Shown: piece by piece, positions 4,521-12,325 of the stretch
Position numbering within the stretch: position 1 is the stretch's first letter
How the letters are laid out: the number at the start of each line of letters is the position of its first letter
NCBI GenBank assembly: GCA_964566875.1
Contig: CAZMJM010000012.1
Coordinates: 1-19,566 of the forward strand
Source: CAZEQH01 sp964566875
Lineage (GTDB): Bacteria > Patescibacteriota > Minisyncoccia > Minisyncoccales > JANBVM01
DNA length: 19,566 bases
Reading direction: 5' to 3'
The notes under the pieces: model-generated
Told to the model about the DNA's origin: nothing
Databases searched by the model: none
What the model saw: only the letters and a program-made list of their open reading frames with translations
Program-made: the position numbers and the translations under genes

Positions 4521-6977
4521 ATGTCAATTTTCGACAAAATATTAGGCGACGCCAACGAAAAATATATCAGGACGATACAGCCTTTAGTGGACAGGATAAA
4601 CTCACTCGAGAAGGAATTTGAGGGCCTTACCGATGACCAGCTGAAGGAAAAAACCAAGGATTTCAAGAAAAGATTAGCTGATGGTGAAACACTGGACGAT
4701 CTGCTCTGCGAAGCCTTTGCCGCCGTCAGGGAAGCTTCCAAAAGGGTTTTGAAGCAGAGACATTACGACTGCCAGCTGGTGGGGGGCATAGTGTTACACG
4801 AAGGGAAGATAGCTGAGATGAAAACCGGGGAGGGAAAAACCCTGGCTGCCACCCTGCCCCTGTATCTGAACGCCCTGGGAGGCAAGGGGTGCCACCTGGT
4901 AACGGTGAACGATTATCTGGCCAGGAGGGACACCGTCTGGATGGGACAGATATATTATGCTTTGGGCCTGTCAACCGGGTGTCTCAATCATGAGCAGTCG
5001 TTTATCTACGACCCCGATTTTAAGAAACCAGAGGAAGGCAAAGAGGAGATGAGGGACACCCTTGGAGGATTTTATGTGGTAGAGGATTTTCTGCGGCCCT
5101 GCACCAGGCAGGAGGCCTATGGGGCCGACATCACCTACGGCACCAACAACGAATTCGGATTTGATTACCTGAGGGACAATATGGTCTACGAGTTCTCCCA
5201 GAGGGCTCAGAGAGGCTCCAACTACTGTATTATAGACGAGGTGGACTCCATTCTCATTGATGAGGCGAGAACTCCCCTGATAATCTCCGCTCCCGACACG
5301 GAAAGCTCCAAATGGTACAAGGATTTTGCCTCTATCATTCCCAGATTAAAACCCGAACAAGACTATACCATAGATGAAAAGTTGAAGGCTGTCAGTATTA
5401 CCGAAAACGGAATTGATAAGGTGGAAAAGATTTTAGGGGTTAAGAACATCTACGAACAGAAGGGCAGCAGGTATCTTCATCATCTGGAGCAGGCACTGAG
5501 GGCGCAGGCCATCAATCCTGCCGACGGCAAACCATTGTTTGCCCGTGACCGGGACTATATCGTCAAGGACGGTGAAATAGTCATCATAGATGAATTTACG
5601 GGCCGTCTCATGCCGGGGCGGCGCTGGTCTCGCGGTCTGCATCAGGCAGTTGAGGCGAAAGAAAACGTCCCGGTCAAGCCCGAATCCCTGACCATGGCCT
5701 CTATCACTTTCCAGAATTTATTCAGGATGTACGAGAAGCTGGCCGGAATGACGGGTACCGCCCTGAGTTCGGCAGAGGAATTCGATTCCGTCTACAAATT
5801 GAGAGTGGTGGTCATTCCTACCAACGAACCGGTGATAAGAGATGATATGCCCGACAAGGTCTACACTACGGTTAGCGGAAAGTTCAAGGCCCTGGTGGGC
5901 GAGATAGCGGAGAGGCATGAAGCGGGGCAGCCCATGCTGGTAGGTACGCGCTCGGTAGACAAGAACGAATACCTCTCCAAGCTTTTGGATAAGGAAGGGA
6001 TAGCCCATCGGGTTCTTAATGCCAAGAACCATCAGCGGGAGGCTGAAATTATTGCCCAGGCAGGAAAGTTGGGGGCCGTTACCGTGGCCACCAATATGGC
6101 CGGCAGGGGAGTGGACATTATCCTGGGCGGCAACCCGCCCGAACCCGAGGAGGCTGAGAAGGTTAAAGCCGCGGGAGGTCTGCACGTCATCGGTACCGAG
6201 AGGCACGAGGCCAGAAGGATAGACAACCAGCTCCGGGGAAGGTCGGGAAGGCAGGGGGACGAGGGTTCCAGCCAGTTTTTCCTTTCCCTGGAGGATGACC
6301 TGTTGAGGATATTCGGCGGGGACCGGACCAAGAATATGGTAGAAAAACTTAACCTTCCTGAAGACCAGCCCATTGAATCCGGCCTGGTCTCCAAGGTCAT
6401 TGAAGAGGCCCAGTCCAGGATAGAGGGCGCCAACTTTGACGTCCGGAAGAGAGTCCTGGAATATGATGACGTTCTGAATAAACACAGAGAAGTCATATAT
6501 AAAAGGAGAGAAGAAATTTTAGAAAAAGAAAAACAAGGAGAATTGGCGTCTTTTATGAGGGACCTAATCGAGAAGGCGAAACTCTCGGTGAAGGATTACG
6601 ACAATGAGAAGGCTAGGATAGGCGAGAAAAACATGAACAATGTTGTAAAGGTTATCTATCTGAGGGTATCGGATATGTTCTGGATGGAACATCTGGAGAA
6701 CATGGAGTACCTGCGCGATTCCGTGAGATTGAGGGCGTATGGGAAGAAAGACCCTCTGCTGGAGTATAAAAAAGAGAGCCTTAACATGTTCAAGCGTCTG
6801 TTGGAAGCCATCGATTTCAGCGCAGCCCAAGCCTTGATGAAGGCCGAGATATCTCTGAATAAAGAAACAGGAGCAGGACAAGAGAAAAAACATATCCCTG
6901 GGCAGAACAAGCCCGGCAGGAACGATCCCTGTCCCTGCGGCAGCGGGAAAAAGTACAAGAAGTGCTGCGGGAAATAA
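4521..6977 (+). CDS. secA: Protein translocase ATPase SecA
   Basis: 818 residues. SecA drives preproteins through SecYEG using ATP. Visible parts: the early helix HYDCQLVGGIVLHEGKIAEM; Walker A TGEGKT (about 101-106); VTVNDYLARRD; TYGTNNEFGFDYLRDNM; the Walker B region DEVDSILIDEARTPL (about 239-253); a preprotein cross-linking domain from about 260; GTRSVDKNEYLS; TNMAGRGVDIILGG; the arginine-finger region QLRGRSGRQGDEGSSQFFLS; and a C-terminal zinc motif GRNDPCPCGSGKKYKKCCG (SEC-C type) that binds SecB or ribosomes in other bacteria. About 40 extra residues lie between the second ATP-site region and TYGTNNEF (FIYDPDFKKPEEGKEEMRD onward), where E. coli SecA has only a short link. The next gene starts 17 bases downstream. 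Confidence 0.97.
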   Translation: MSIFDKILGDANEKYIRTIQPLVDRINSLEKEFEGLTDDQLKEKTKDFKKRLADGETLDDLLCEAFAAVREASKRVLKQRHYDCQLVGGIVLHEGKIAEMKTGEGKTLAATLPLYLNALGGKGCHLVTVNDYLARRDTVWMGQIYYALGLSTGCLNHEQSFIYDPDFKKPEEGKEEMRDTLGGFYVVEDFLRPCTRQEAYGADITYGTNNEFGFDYLRDNMVYEFSQRAQRGSNYCIIDEVDSILIDEARTPLIISAPDTESSKWYKDFASIIPRLKPEQDYTIDEKLKAVSITENGIDKVEKILGVKNIYEQKGSRYLHHLEQALRAQAINPADGKPLFARDRDYIVKDGEIVIIDEFTGRLMPGRRWSRGLHQAVEAKENVPVKPESLTMASITFQNLFRMYEKLAGMTGTALSSAEEFDSVYKLRVVVIPTNEPVIRDDMPDKVYTTVSGKFKALVGEIAERHEAGQPMLVGTRSVDKNEYLSKLLDKEGIAHRVLNAKNHQREAEIIAQAGKLGAVTVATNMAGRGVDIILGGNPPEPEEAEKVKAAGGLHVIGTERHEARRIDNQLRGRSGRQGDEGSSQFFLSLEDDLLRIFGGDRTKNMVEKLNLPEDQPIESGLVSKVIEEAQSRIEGANFDVRKRVLEYDDVLNKHREVIYKRREEILEKEKQGELASFMRDLIEKAKLSVKDYDNEKARIGEKNMNNVVKVIYLRVSDMFWMEHLENMEYLRDSVRLRAYGKKDPLLEYKKESLNMFKRLLEAIDFSAAQALMKAEISLNKETGAGQEKKHIPGQNKPGRNDPCPCGSGKKYKKCCGK

Positions 6978-6994
6978 AAAAAGTAAAATAAAAG

Positions 6995-7489
6995 ATGAAT
7001 GCGGAAAACCAGTATCTTCACGAAGTAGTCATTACCGCCATTATTGTCAAGAACGGTAAATTTCTGATTACCAGGCGCTCGTCCGAAAAGAAGAGGTTCC
7101 CCGGAATGTGGACGGTGCCCGGCGGCAAGATGGAAACGAGCGACTACCTGAAGCTGCCCAAGGATACCAAGCACTATTGGTATAATGTGCTGGAGAGGAC
7201 ATTGAAGCGTGAAGTGAAAGAGGAAGTGGGAATAGAAATAGACCACATAGACTACGTCACCAGCCTGGCGACGGTGCATGAGGACGGCAGCCCCTCTCTG
7301 GTAATATCCTGCATGGCAGACTATGCCGCAGGTAAAGTTACCTTGCAGCCTTCGGAATCAGACGACTACGCCTGGGTGGACCTTGAGAAGGCGAAGGACT
7401 ACCGTTTGATTGATGGAATCTACGACGAACTGGTTATGGCCCAGAAGCAGCGGGAAGGTAAGAGGACCGAGTGGCAAAGACACAATTAG
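6995..7489 (+). CDS. NUDIX hydrolase with an extended catalytic box
   Basis: 164 residues. NUDIX enzymes cleave nucleoside diphosphates linked to another group, often cleaning up damaged nucleotides such as 8-oxo-dGTP. The strand-loop ITAIIVKNGKFLITRRS, then MWTVPGGKME (39-47), then REVKEEVGI (72-80) identify the family. In the usual box the Gly and the Arg of REUXEEXGU are 14 residues apart; here Gly44 and Arg72 are 28 apart, with SDYLKLPKDTKHYWYNVL in between. The metal-binding Glu residues of KEE are intact. The substrate cannot be predicted. It follows secA by 17 bases without a terminator, so is probably co-transcribed. No Shine-Dalgarno site precedes the ATG. Confidence 0.85.
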   Translation: MNAENQYLHEVVITAIIVKNGKFLITRRSSEKKRFPGMWTVPGGKMETSDYLKLPKDTKHYWYNVLERTLKREVKEEVGIEIDHIDYVTSLATVHEDGSPSLVISCMADYAAGKVTLQPSESDDYAWVDLEKAKDYRLIDGIYDELVMAQKQREGKRTEWQRHN

Positions 7490-7527
7490 TGTCATTAGTG
7501 TTTAATTCGTATATTGGTATCGAGTTT

Positions 7528-8193
7528 ATGTTTTTTATTCCTATAGCCATTCTATTATTCCTTGCCTTTGTTTTATCTTTGCCCTTTCTGCTTTTGCTGG
7601 CTTATTTCCAGGTTATCGTAGTGGGTTTTTCCAATCTGGGTATCTCTCCGCATAACACCATCATTATTCTTTTTCTGATATTGATGGGTTCTTTAATTAA
7701 CATTCCCCTGACCAGGAAAGAGAGAGTCGTAGCGCAGCAATCAAGGGGACTCTTCGGGTTATTCAGTGTTCCTGTGGTAGAAACCAATTATCTGGCCATC
7801 AACGTCGGGGGAGCGGTTATCCCTATCCTGCTCTCTTTTTATTTCCTCTACCAGATTTATGTCAAAGGGTTTGCCTTAAAACCCCTCTTGATTGCCGTAG
7901 GCTTGATGATTATCGTCTGTCGGGCTTTTTCCAAAGCGGTTCCGGGCAGGGGGGTGATGCTGCCAGCCCTGATTCCCCCCATCTTTTCCGCCATATTCGC
8001 CATGATGCTGACTCCGGGATTTGCCGCTGCCACCGCTTTCATCTCGGGAGTCCTGGGCAGCCTGATAGGGGCGGACTTGCTCAATCTCTGGCAGATAAGA
8101 AAATACGGCGGCCTTCTTTCTATAGGAGGAGCGGGCGTCTTTGACGGTATTTTTTTGGTGGGAATAGTTTCCGCCCTTCTTTCCGGACTCTGA
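7528..8193 (+). CDS. DUF1614 family integral membrane protein
   Basis: From the ATG at 7528 the protein has about 221 residues and six or seven hydrophobic segments, starting directly with MFFIPIAILLFLAFVLSLPF. The motifs NYLAINVGGAVIPILLS, VPGRGVMLPALIPPIFSAI, GVLGSLIGADLLNL and SIGGAGVFDGIFLVGIVSAL match the DUF1614 family of membrane proteins of unknown function, known in bacteria and archaea. The conserved GADLLNL and GGAGxFDGIF suggest a polar site within the membrane. The open frame extends back to a GTG at 7471, overlapping the NUDIX gene by 19 bases; I prefer 7528 because the added residues are not hydrophobic and a TATATT box (7510-7515) would give a leader of about 6 bases. Confidence 0.75.
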   Translation: MFFIPIAILLFLAFVLSLPFLLLLAYFQVIVVGFSNLGISPHNTIIILFLILMGSLINIPLTRKERVVAQQSRGLFGLFSVPVVETNYLAINVGGAVIPILLSFYFLYQIYVKGFALKPLLIAVGLMIIVCRAFSKAVPGRGVMLPALIPPIFSAIFAMMLTPGFAAATAFISGVLGSLIGADLLNLWQIRKYGGLLSIGGAGVFDGIFLVGIVSALLSGL

Positions 8194-8209
8194 GAGCCCG
8201 TCTCGACTA

Positions 8210-8238
8210 TTGACGAACTTTTGAAGAAATGTTTAAAT
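8210..8238 (+). promoter_or_regulatory. Possible promoter of the 8300-15064 gene block
   Basis: TTGACG (8210-8215) and TTAAAT (8233-8238) are 17 bases apart in the 106-base gap before the regulator gene. It would give a leader of about 55 bases. The -10 is a weak match. Confidence 0.3.
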
Positions 8239-8299
8239 AAAGAAACCTGGTCTTTTTGCACAGGGGACAAAAGTATTAAATTTTTAAGCCTCTAAAAAC

Positions 8300-9277
8300 A
8301 TGATTAAATTTGATTACCTAAAGATATGTTCGGAATTGCTTTCTAATCTTAAAAAGCGAGAAAAAGAAGTTTTGTCTCGCCGTTTTGGTCTTGCAGGTCA
8401 CAATAAGGAAACCTTAGAATCCATAGGGAACGACTTCGGTCTCTCTCGCGAGAGGATAAGACAGATAGAGGTATCTGCCATGAAAAAAGTAAAGTCCCAT
8501 GCAAAGGATTATAAAAAGGTTTTTGAGCATTTTGAGAGGCATCTGAAAAAATTCGGCGGCCTCCGCAGCGAAGAGGAACTATTGGAGGAACTGGGAGGAG
8601 AGGACAACAAGAACGAGGTTTTTTTCCTCTTGAATTTAGACGACAGCATTAAAAGGTTTAATGAGGCGGACGGCTTCCACAATCTTTGGATATTGGGCAG
8701 GGAAAAACTTCTCCAGGCCAAGGAGGTCGTTGAAAAGGTAACTAAAAAGCTTGAAGAAAAAGAAGAGCCGGTTCCGCTGGTCGAGCTGAAAGACTATGTT
8801 CCCGTGGACAAGAAGGTTTTGGCTTCTTACCTCGGAGCAGCCAGTCACATCCAGGACAACGACTCCGGGCTGTACGGTCTTGCCAGCTGGCCGGAAATCA
8901 ATCCCAAGGGCGTAAAAGACAAGGCTTACATTGTTTTAAAGAAGGCCGGAAGGCCTCTTCATTTTACCAAGGTGGCTCAGATGATAGACGGCGGGCACGT
9001 CCAGACCGTTCACAACGAGCTGATAAAAGATAACAGGTTTGTCCTGGTGGGCCGGGGCATTTATGCCCTGGCGGAATGGGGTTATTACCCCGGGCAGGTT
9101 AAGGACGTGATAAAGAAGGTTTTGGAAGAATCCGGACAGCCTCTTGGAAAAAAGGAAATTATCAATAAGGTTATGGAGCAGAGGGTAATCAAAAAAAATA
9201 CCATCCTGCTCAACCTCAGCAATAACGAAAACTTTAAAAGAGACTCTGAAGGCAGATACACCATAAAAGAGGCTTAG
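8300..9277 (+). CDS. Sigma-70 region 4-like / HARE-HTH DNA-binding protein
   Basis: 325 residues. Residues 18-66 look like sigma-70 region 4: LKKREKEVLSRRFGL, then TLESIGNDFGLSRERIRQIE, the helix-turn-helix that reads the -35 box. No region 2 is present, so it cannot melt a promoter as a normal sigma factor. After a charged linker, residues about 205-262 (KAYIVLKKAGRPLHFTKVAQMI to RFVLVGRGIYALAEWG) fit the HARE-HTH winged helix also found in the delta subunit of Firmicutes RNA polymerase. A second similar unit (about 266-325, VLEESGQPLGKKEIINKVM) follows. Likely an RNA polymerase-associated or DNA-binding regulator; the targets are unknown. It heads the gene block, 3 bases before the next start, and may control it. 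Confidence 0.75.
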   Translation: MIKFDYLKICSELLSNLKKREKEVLSRRFGLAGHNKETLESIGNDFGLSRERIRQIEVSAMKKVKSHAKDYKKVFEHFERHLKKFGGLRSEEELLEELGGEDNKNEVFFLLNLDDSIKRFNEADGFHNLWILGREKLLQAKEVVEKVTKKLEEKEEPVPLVELKDYVPVDKKVLASYLGAASHIQDNDSGLYGLASWPEINPKGVKDKAYIVLKKAGRPLHFTKVAQMIDGGHVQTVHNELIKDNRFVLVGRGIYALAEWGYYPGQVKDVIKKVLEESGQPLGKKEIINKVMEQRVIKKNTILLNLSNNENFKRDSEGRYTIKEA

Positions 9278-9280
9278 AAG

Positions 9281-10657
9281 ATGTTTTCTTTTACTTTTTT
9301 GTTGGGAATTTATCCTGAAATTCAACAAGCTGCCATTGATACGATTACCGGGCCTCTCTGGCAGATAATCAGTAACTGGTGGTGGTTTTTACTGCCTTTT
9401 GCTCTGCAAAAGCCTTTTTTATTTCTCTGGGAGCAGTGGAGGATTGAAAACTGGCTGGTTACGGTGTACCAGCCGACCCTTTATGAAGTTACGCTTCCCA
9501 GGGACAATCCCAAACCCATGAGGGCAATGGAGAAGGTGATGAACAGCGTACACAGTTCTATTTATCAACCCCCTGACTGGTGGGAAAGATGGATAGAAGG
9601 CCAGATTCAGACGTCCATCTCTTTTGAAATAGTTTCTGCCGAGGGAAAAATCCATTTCTATTACAGGGTTCATGACGCATATGCAGATGCCGTGAAATCC
9701 GCTTTTTATGCAGAATTTCCCAGTATTGAGATTAATAAAGTAGAAGATTATACCAAATCCGTTCCTCAGGATATCCCCAACGAGGATTGGGACCTATGGG
9801 GGGCAAGCTACCGGTTTTTAAAAGACAAGCCCGAGGAAAATGCCTATCCCCTTCTAACCTACCGGGATTTTGAAAGGGAAACTGAGCTTCCGGAACAAAA
9901 GATAGACCCGGTCGCCAATCTTTTGGAAGCTTTGAGCGCGGTAGGGGAGAAGGAGCACTTCTGGATACAGATGACCTGCACTCCCTTAACCCAGAACGAA
10001 AGCAACTGGATTGAGCTTGGCAAGCAGTTGAGGGATAAGCTGGCCAGGAGAGAGGTGACCGCTAATGGTACCCAAAAGATTAAGTTCAGGCCGATGGTAG
10101 TTGACGCCCTTGATTTTCTGGTAACCGGAAAGGTTCCCGAAAACCCAACGGTAGAAGAGACGGCCAAAGAAACGTATTTTGCTCCCGAGATGAGACTGAC
10201 CCCCGGAGAGCGGGACATCATTGAAGCGGTAGAAAGAAAGATATCCAAACCGGGCTTTAATACCAACATCAGGTTCGTATTTTCGGGAAAGCGGGGATAT
10301 TGGCAGAAGGCTAAATTGAGGTTGGCTTTCGCCTTTTTCGGAAGCTATGCCACAGAAAACCTTAATACCCTGATTCCGGCTGTAAACCTTACCAAGATAC
10401 ATAAATCATGGTTTCTGCCGCTGAACCTGATGCGGCCCAGAAGGATGTATTTGAGACAGAGAAAACTATTCAGGAATTATCTCATCAGGGTGGCTCCCTA
10501 CTTTCCCAGGTCTCCGGGACCGGGAAAGTTCATATTGAATACTGAAGAAATGGCTTCCCTCTATCACTTCCCGTCATGGGAGGTTTCCCCGGTGCCCGGC
10601 GTGTCAAGAATAGAATCTAAGAAAAAGCCGGCTCCCGAATTGCCCGAGGAGGAATAA
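9281..10657 (+). CDS. Membrane-anchored protein of unknown function, partner of the VirD4-like ATPase
   Basis: 458 residues, not matched to a named function. One hydrophobic, Trp-rich segment (about 24-50: GPLWQIISNWWWFLLPF) should anchor it; the rest is soluble with alternating helices and strands. The segment TSISFEIVSAEGKIHFYYRVH and the acidic stretch that follows resemble a ferredoxin-like fold, but that is a guess. A basic stretch (LMRPRRMYLRQRKLFRNY) lies near residues 385-402, and the C-terminus is Pro/Glu-rich. It is encoded 6 bases before the VirD4/TraG-like ATPase, and I believe this gene pair recurs in CPR genomes, so it is probably the membrane partner of that ATPase. The start 3 bases after the regulator gene implies co-transcription. 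Confidence 0.6.
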   Translation: MFSFTFLLGIYPEIQQAAIDTITGPLWQIISNWWWFLLPFALQKPFLFLWEQWRIENWLVTVYQPTLYEVTLPRDNPKPMRAMEKVMNSVHSSIYQPPDWWERWIEGQIQTSISFEIVSAEGKIHFYYRVHDAYADAVKSAFYAEFPSIEINKVEDYTKSVPQDIPNEDWDLWGASYRFLKDKPEENAYPLLTYRDFERETELPEQKIDPVANLLEALSAVGEKEHFWIQMTCTPLTQNESNWIELGKQLRDKLARREVTANGTQKIKFRPMVVDALDFLVTGKVPENPTVEETAKETYFAPEMRLTPGERDIIEAVERKISKPGFNTNIRFVFSGKRGYWQKAKLRLAFAFFGSYATENLNTLIPAVNLTKIHKSWFLPLNLMRPRRMYLRQRKLFRNYLIRVAPYFPRSPGPGKFILNTEEMASLYHFPSWEVSPVPGVSRIESKKKPAPELPEEE

Positions 10658-10663
10658 AGAGTT

Positions 10664-12325
10664 ATGGCCAAAAAAGAGGAAAATATAGTATTTTTTGCCG
10701 AAACCACTTTTCGTGACCAGAAGGCCAGGGTGGGCATTAAAATCGACGACAGGCGTCGGCATGTTTATGTCGTGGGGAAGACGGGCATGGGCAAGACGGC
10801 CATGGTGACCAATATGATTATCCAGGACATCAAGGCCGGTAAGGGTGTGGGCTTCATTGATCCCCACGGTGAGGCGGCAGAAGAGGTTTTGGACTCTATA
10901 CCCTCCAGCCGGATAAATGACGTCGTATATTTCAATCCTTCCGACATCAAGTATCCCATAGCCTTTAACGTCATGGAGAAGGTGGGGCCGGAATACAGGC
11001 ACCTGGTTTCCTCGGGATTAATGGAAGTGTTTAAGAAAATATGGCCGGATGTATGGTCAGCCAGAATGGAATATATTTTGAGCAATGCTATTATGGCGCT
11101 TCTGGAGTATCCCAATTCCACCCTATTGGGAGTTAACCGGATGCTGGCGGATGTGGATTTCCGCAAGAAAATAGTGCAGAAGATAAAGGACCCGGTGGTA
11201 AGGTCTTTCTGGGTGAATGAATTCGCCCGCTACACCCAGAGATATGAAGTGGAAGCGACCGCCGCCATTCAGAACAAAATAGGCCAGCTTATTGCCAATC
11301 CCCTAATCAGGAACATCATCGGCCAGGTAAAATCCAAGATAGACATGAGGAAAATGATGGATGAGGGGAAAATTCTTATCGCCAACCTTTCCAAGGGGAA
11401 GGTGGGAGAGGACAACTCCAAATTATTAGGAGCCCTCTTAATTACCAAGCTCCAGCTGGCGGCCATGTCCCGCGTTGACATACCCGAAGAAAAGAGAAGG
11501 GATTTTTTCCTGTATGTTGACGAGTTTCAGAACTTTGCCACCGAAGCTTTCGCCGCCATTCTATCTGAGGCCAGAAAATATCGCCTATCCCTGACCTTAG
11601 CCAACCAGTACATTGCCCAACTTGAGGAGATGACGCCAAACGGAAGAAGTACCAGGGTGAGGGATGCCATTTTCGGGAACGTCGGGACTATCATCACCTT
11701 CAGGGTAGGGGCTGAAGACGCGGAATATCTGGAGAAGGAATTCATTCCCGAGCTGACCGCCGAAGACCTGGTTAACCTGGGTAAATACAACATCTACATC
11801 AAACTGATGGTGGATGGCATAGCAGGCCGCCCATTTTCCGCCAAAACCCTTCCTCCCTTCGCCGTGACCGAACCGCCCAGTACGGAAAAGATTATCAGGG
11901 TTTCCAGGGAGAGGTACGGAGTGGAAAGGGAATTAGTGGAAGGGAAGATAATCCGCTGGAGCGGCTTCACACAACAGGAGGGGGCGGTAGAGGAAAAAGA
12001 ACATTCCCCTGCCAAGAATATCAAGCGAGAAAGACAACTTACACTCTATGACGCCCAATGCGCTCTTTGCGGCAAAGATACCAAGGTTACTTTCAAGCCC
12101 GATGGAGTCAGGCCGGTCTACTGTAAGTCCTGCCTCAAGAAGATAGAGCAGCAGGAGAAAGTGAGCACCATTTCCCTGGAGAAAGCCAGTAAATTGGAAC
12201 CCGTGTCGTTTTCTCCTTCTAAAAACAAGGCGAAAAAGGAAAAACCCGTCAAAAAACCCAGAAAGAAGGTTGATATTGACGAGCTTAAGAAAGCCTTGGT
12301 CAGGGCCCTTAAAAAAGAGGAATGA
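10664..12325 (+). CDS. VirD4/TraG-like type IV coupling ATPase with C-terminal zinc ribbon
   Basis: 553 residues. Walker A is GKTGMGKT (38-45) and Walker B ends LYVDEFQNF (Asp286, Glu287), followed by the SEARKYRLSLTLANQYIAQL sensor region typical of VirD4/TraG/TraD coupling proteins, the hexameric motors that feed DNA or protein into type IV systems. DPHGEAAEEVLDSIP after Walker A fits the same group. Unlike classical coupling proteins it has no N-terminal membrane segments, which agrees with the membrane protein encoded just upstream. The C-terminus has a zinc ribbon, CALC-17-CKSC (Cys466, 469, 487, 490), then a Lys-rich tail ending VDIDELKKALVRAL. No relaxase, VirB4 or pilus gene is nearby. 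AGGAGG lies about 11 bases before its ATG, inside the previous gene. Confidence 0.85.
   Translation: MAKKEENIVFFAETTFRDQKARVGIKIDDRRRHVYVVGKTGMGKTAMVTNMIIQDIKAGKGVGFIDPHGEAAEEVLDSIPSSRINDVVYFNPSDIKYPIAFNVMEKVGPEYRHLVSSGLMEVFKKIWPDVWSARMEYILSNAIMALLEYPNSTLLGVNRMLADVDFRKKIVQKIKDPVVRSFWVNEFARYTQRYEVEATAAIQNKIGQLIANPLIRNIIGQVKSKIDMRKMMDEGKILIANLSKGKVGEDNSKLLGALLITKLQLAAMSRVDIPEEKRRDFFLYVDEFQNFATEAFAAILSEARKYRLSLTLANQYIAQLEEMTPNGRSTRVRDAIFGNVGTIITFRVGAEDAEYLEKEFIPELTAEDLVNLGKYNIYIKLMVDGIAGRPFSAKTLPPFAVTEPPSTEKIIRVSRERYGVERELVEGKIIRWSGFTQQEGAVEEKEHSPAKNIKRERQLTLYDAQCALCGKDTKVTFKPDGVRPVYCKSCLKKIEQQEKVSTISLEKASKLEPVSFSPSKNKAKKEKPVKKPRKKVDIDELKKALVRALKKEE

Noticed and set aside
5718..6485. 255-codon open frame antisense to secA
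   Set aside because: It lies wholly within a strongly conserved SecA region; its translation has no recognisable domain and reflects codon bias on the other strand.
6656..7279. 207-codon minus-strand frame across the secA-NUDIX junction
   Set aside because: It covers the ends of two well-supported genes, has low-complexity Phe-rich sequence and no promoter or ribosome site.
10664..12325. Complete conjugative or type IV secretion cluster
   Set aside because: Only a coupling-type ATPase and its membrane partner are present; no relaxase, VirB4, VirB6 or pilin genes occur in the window.
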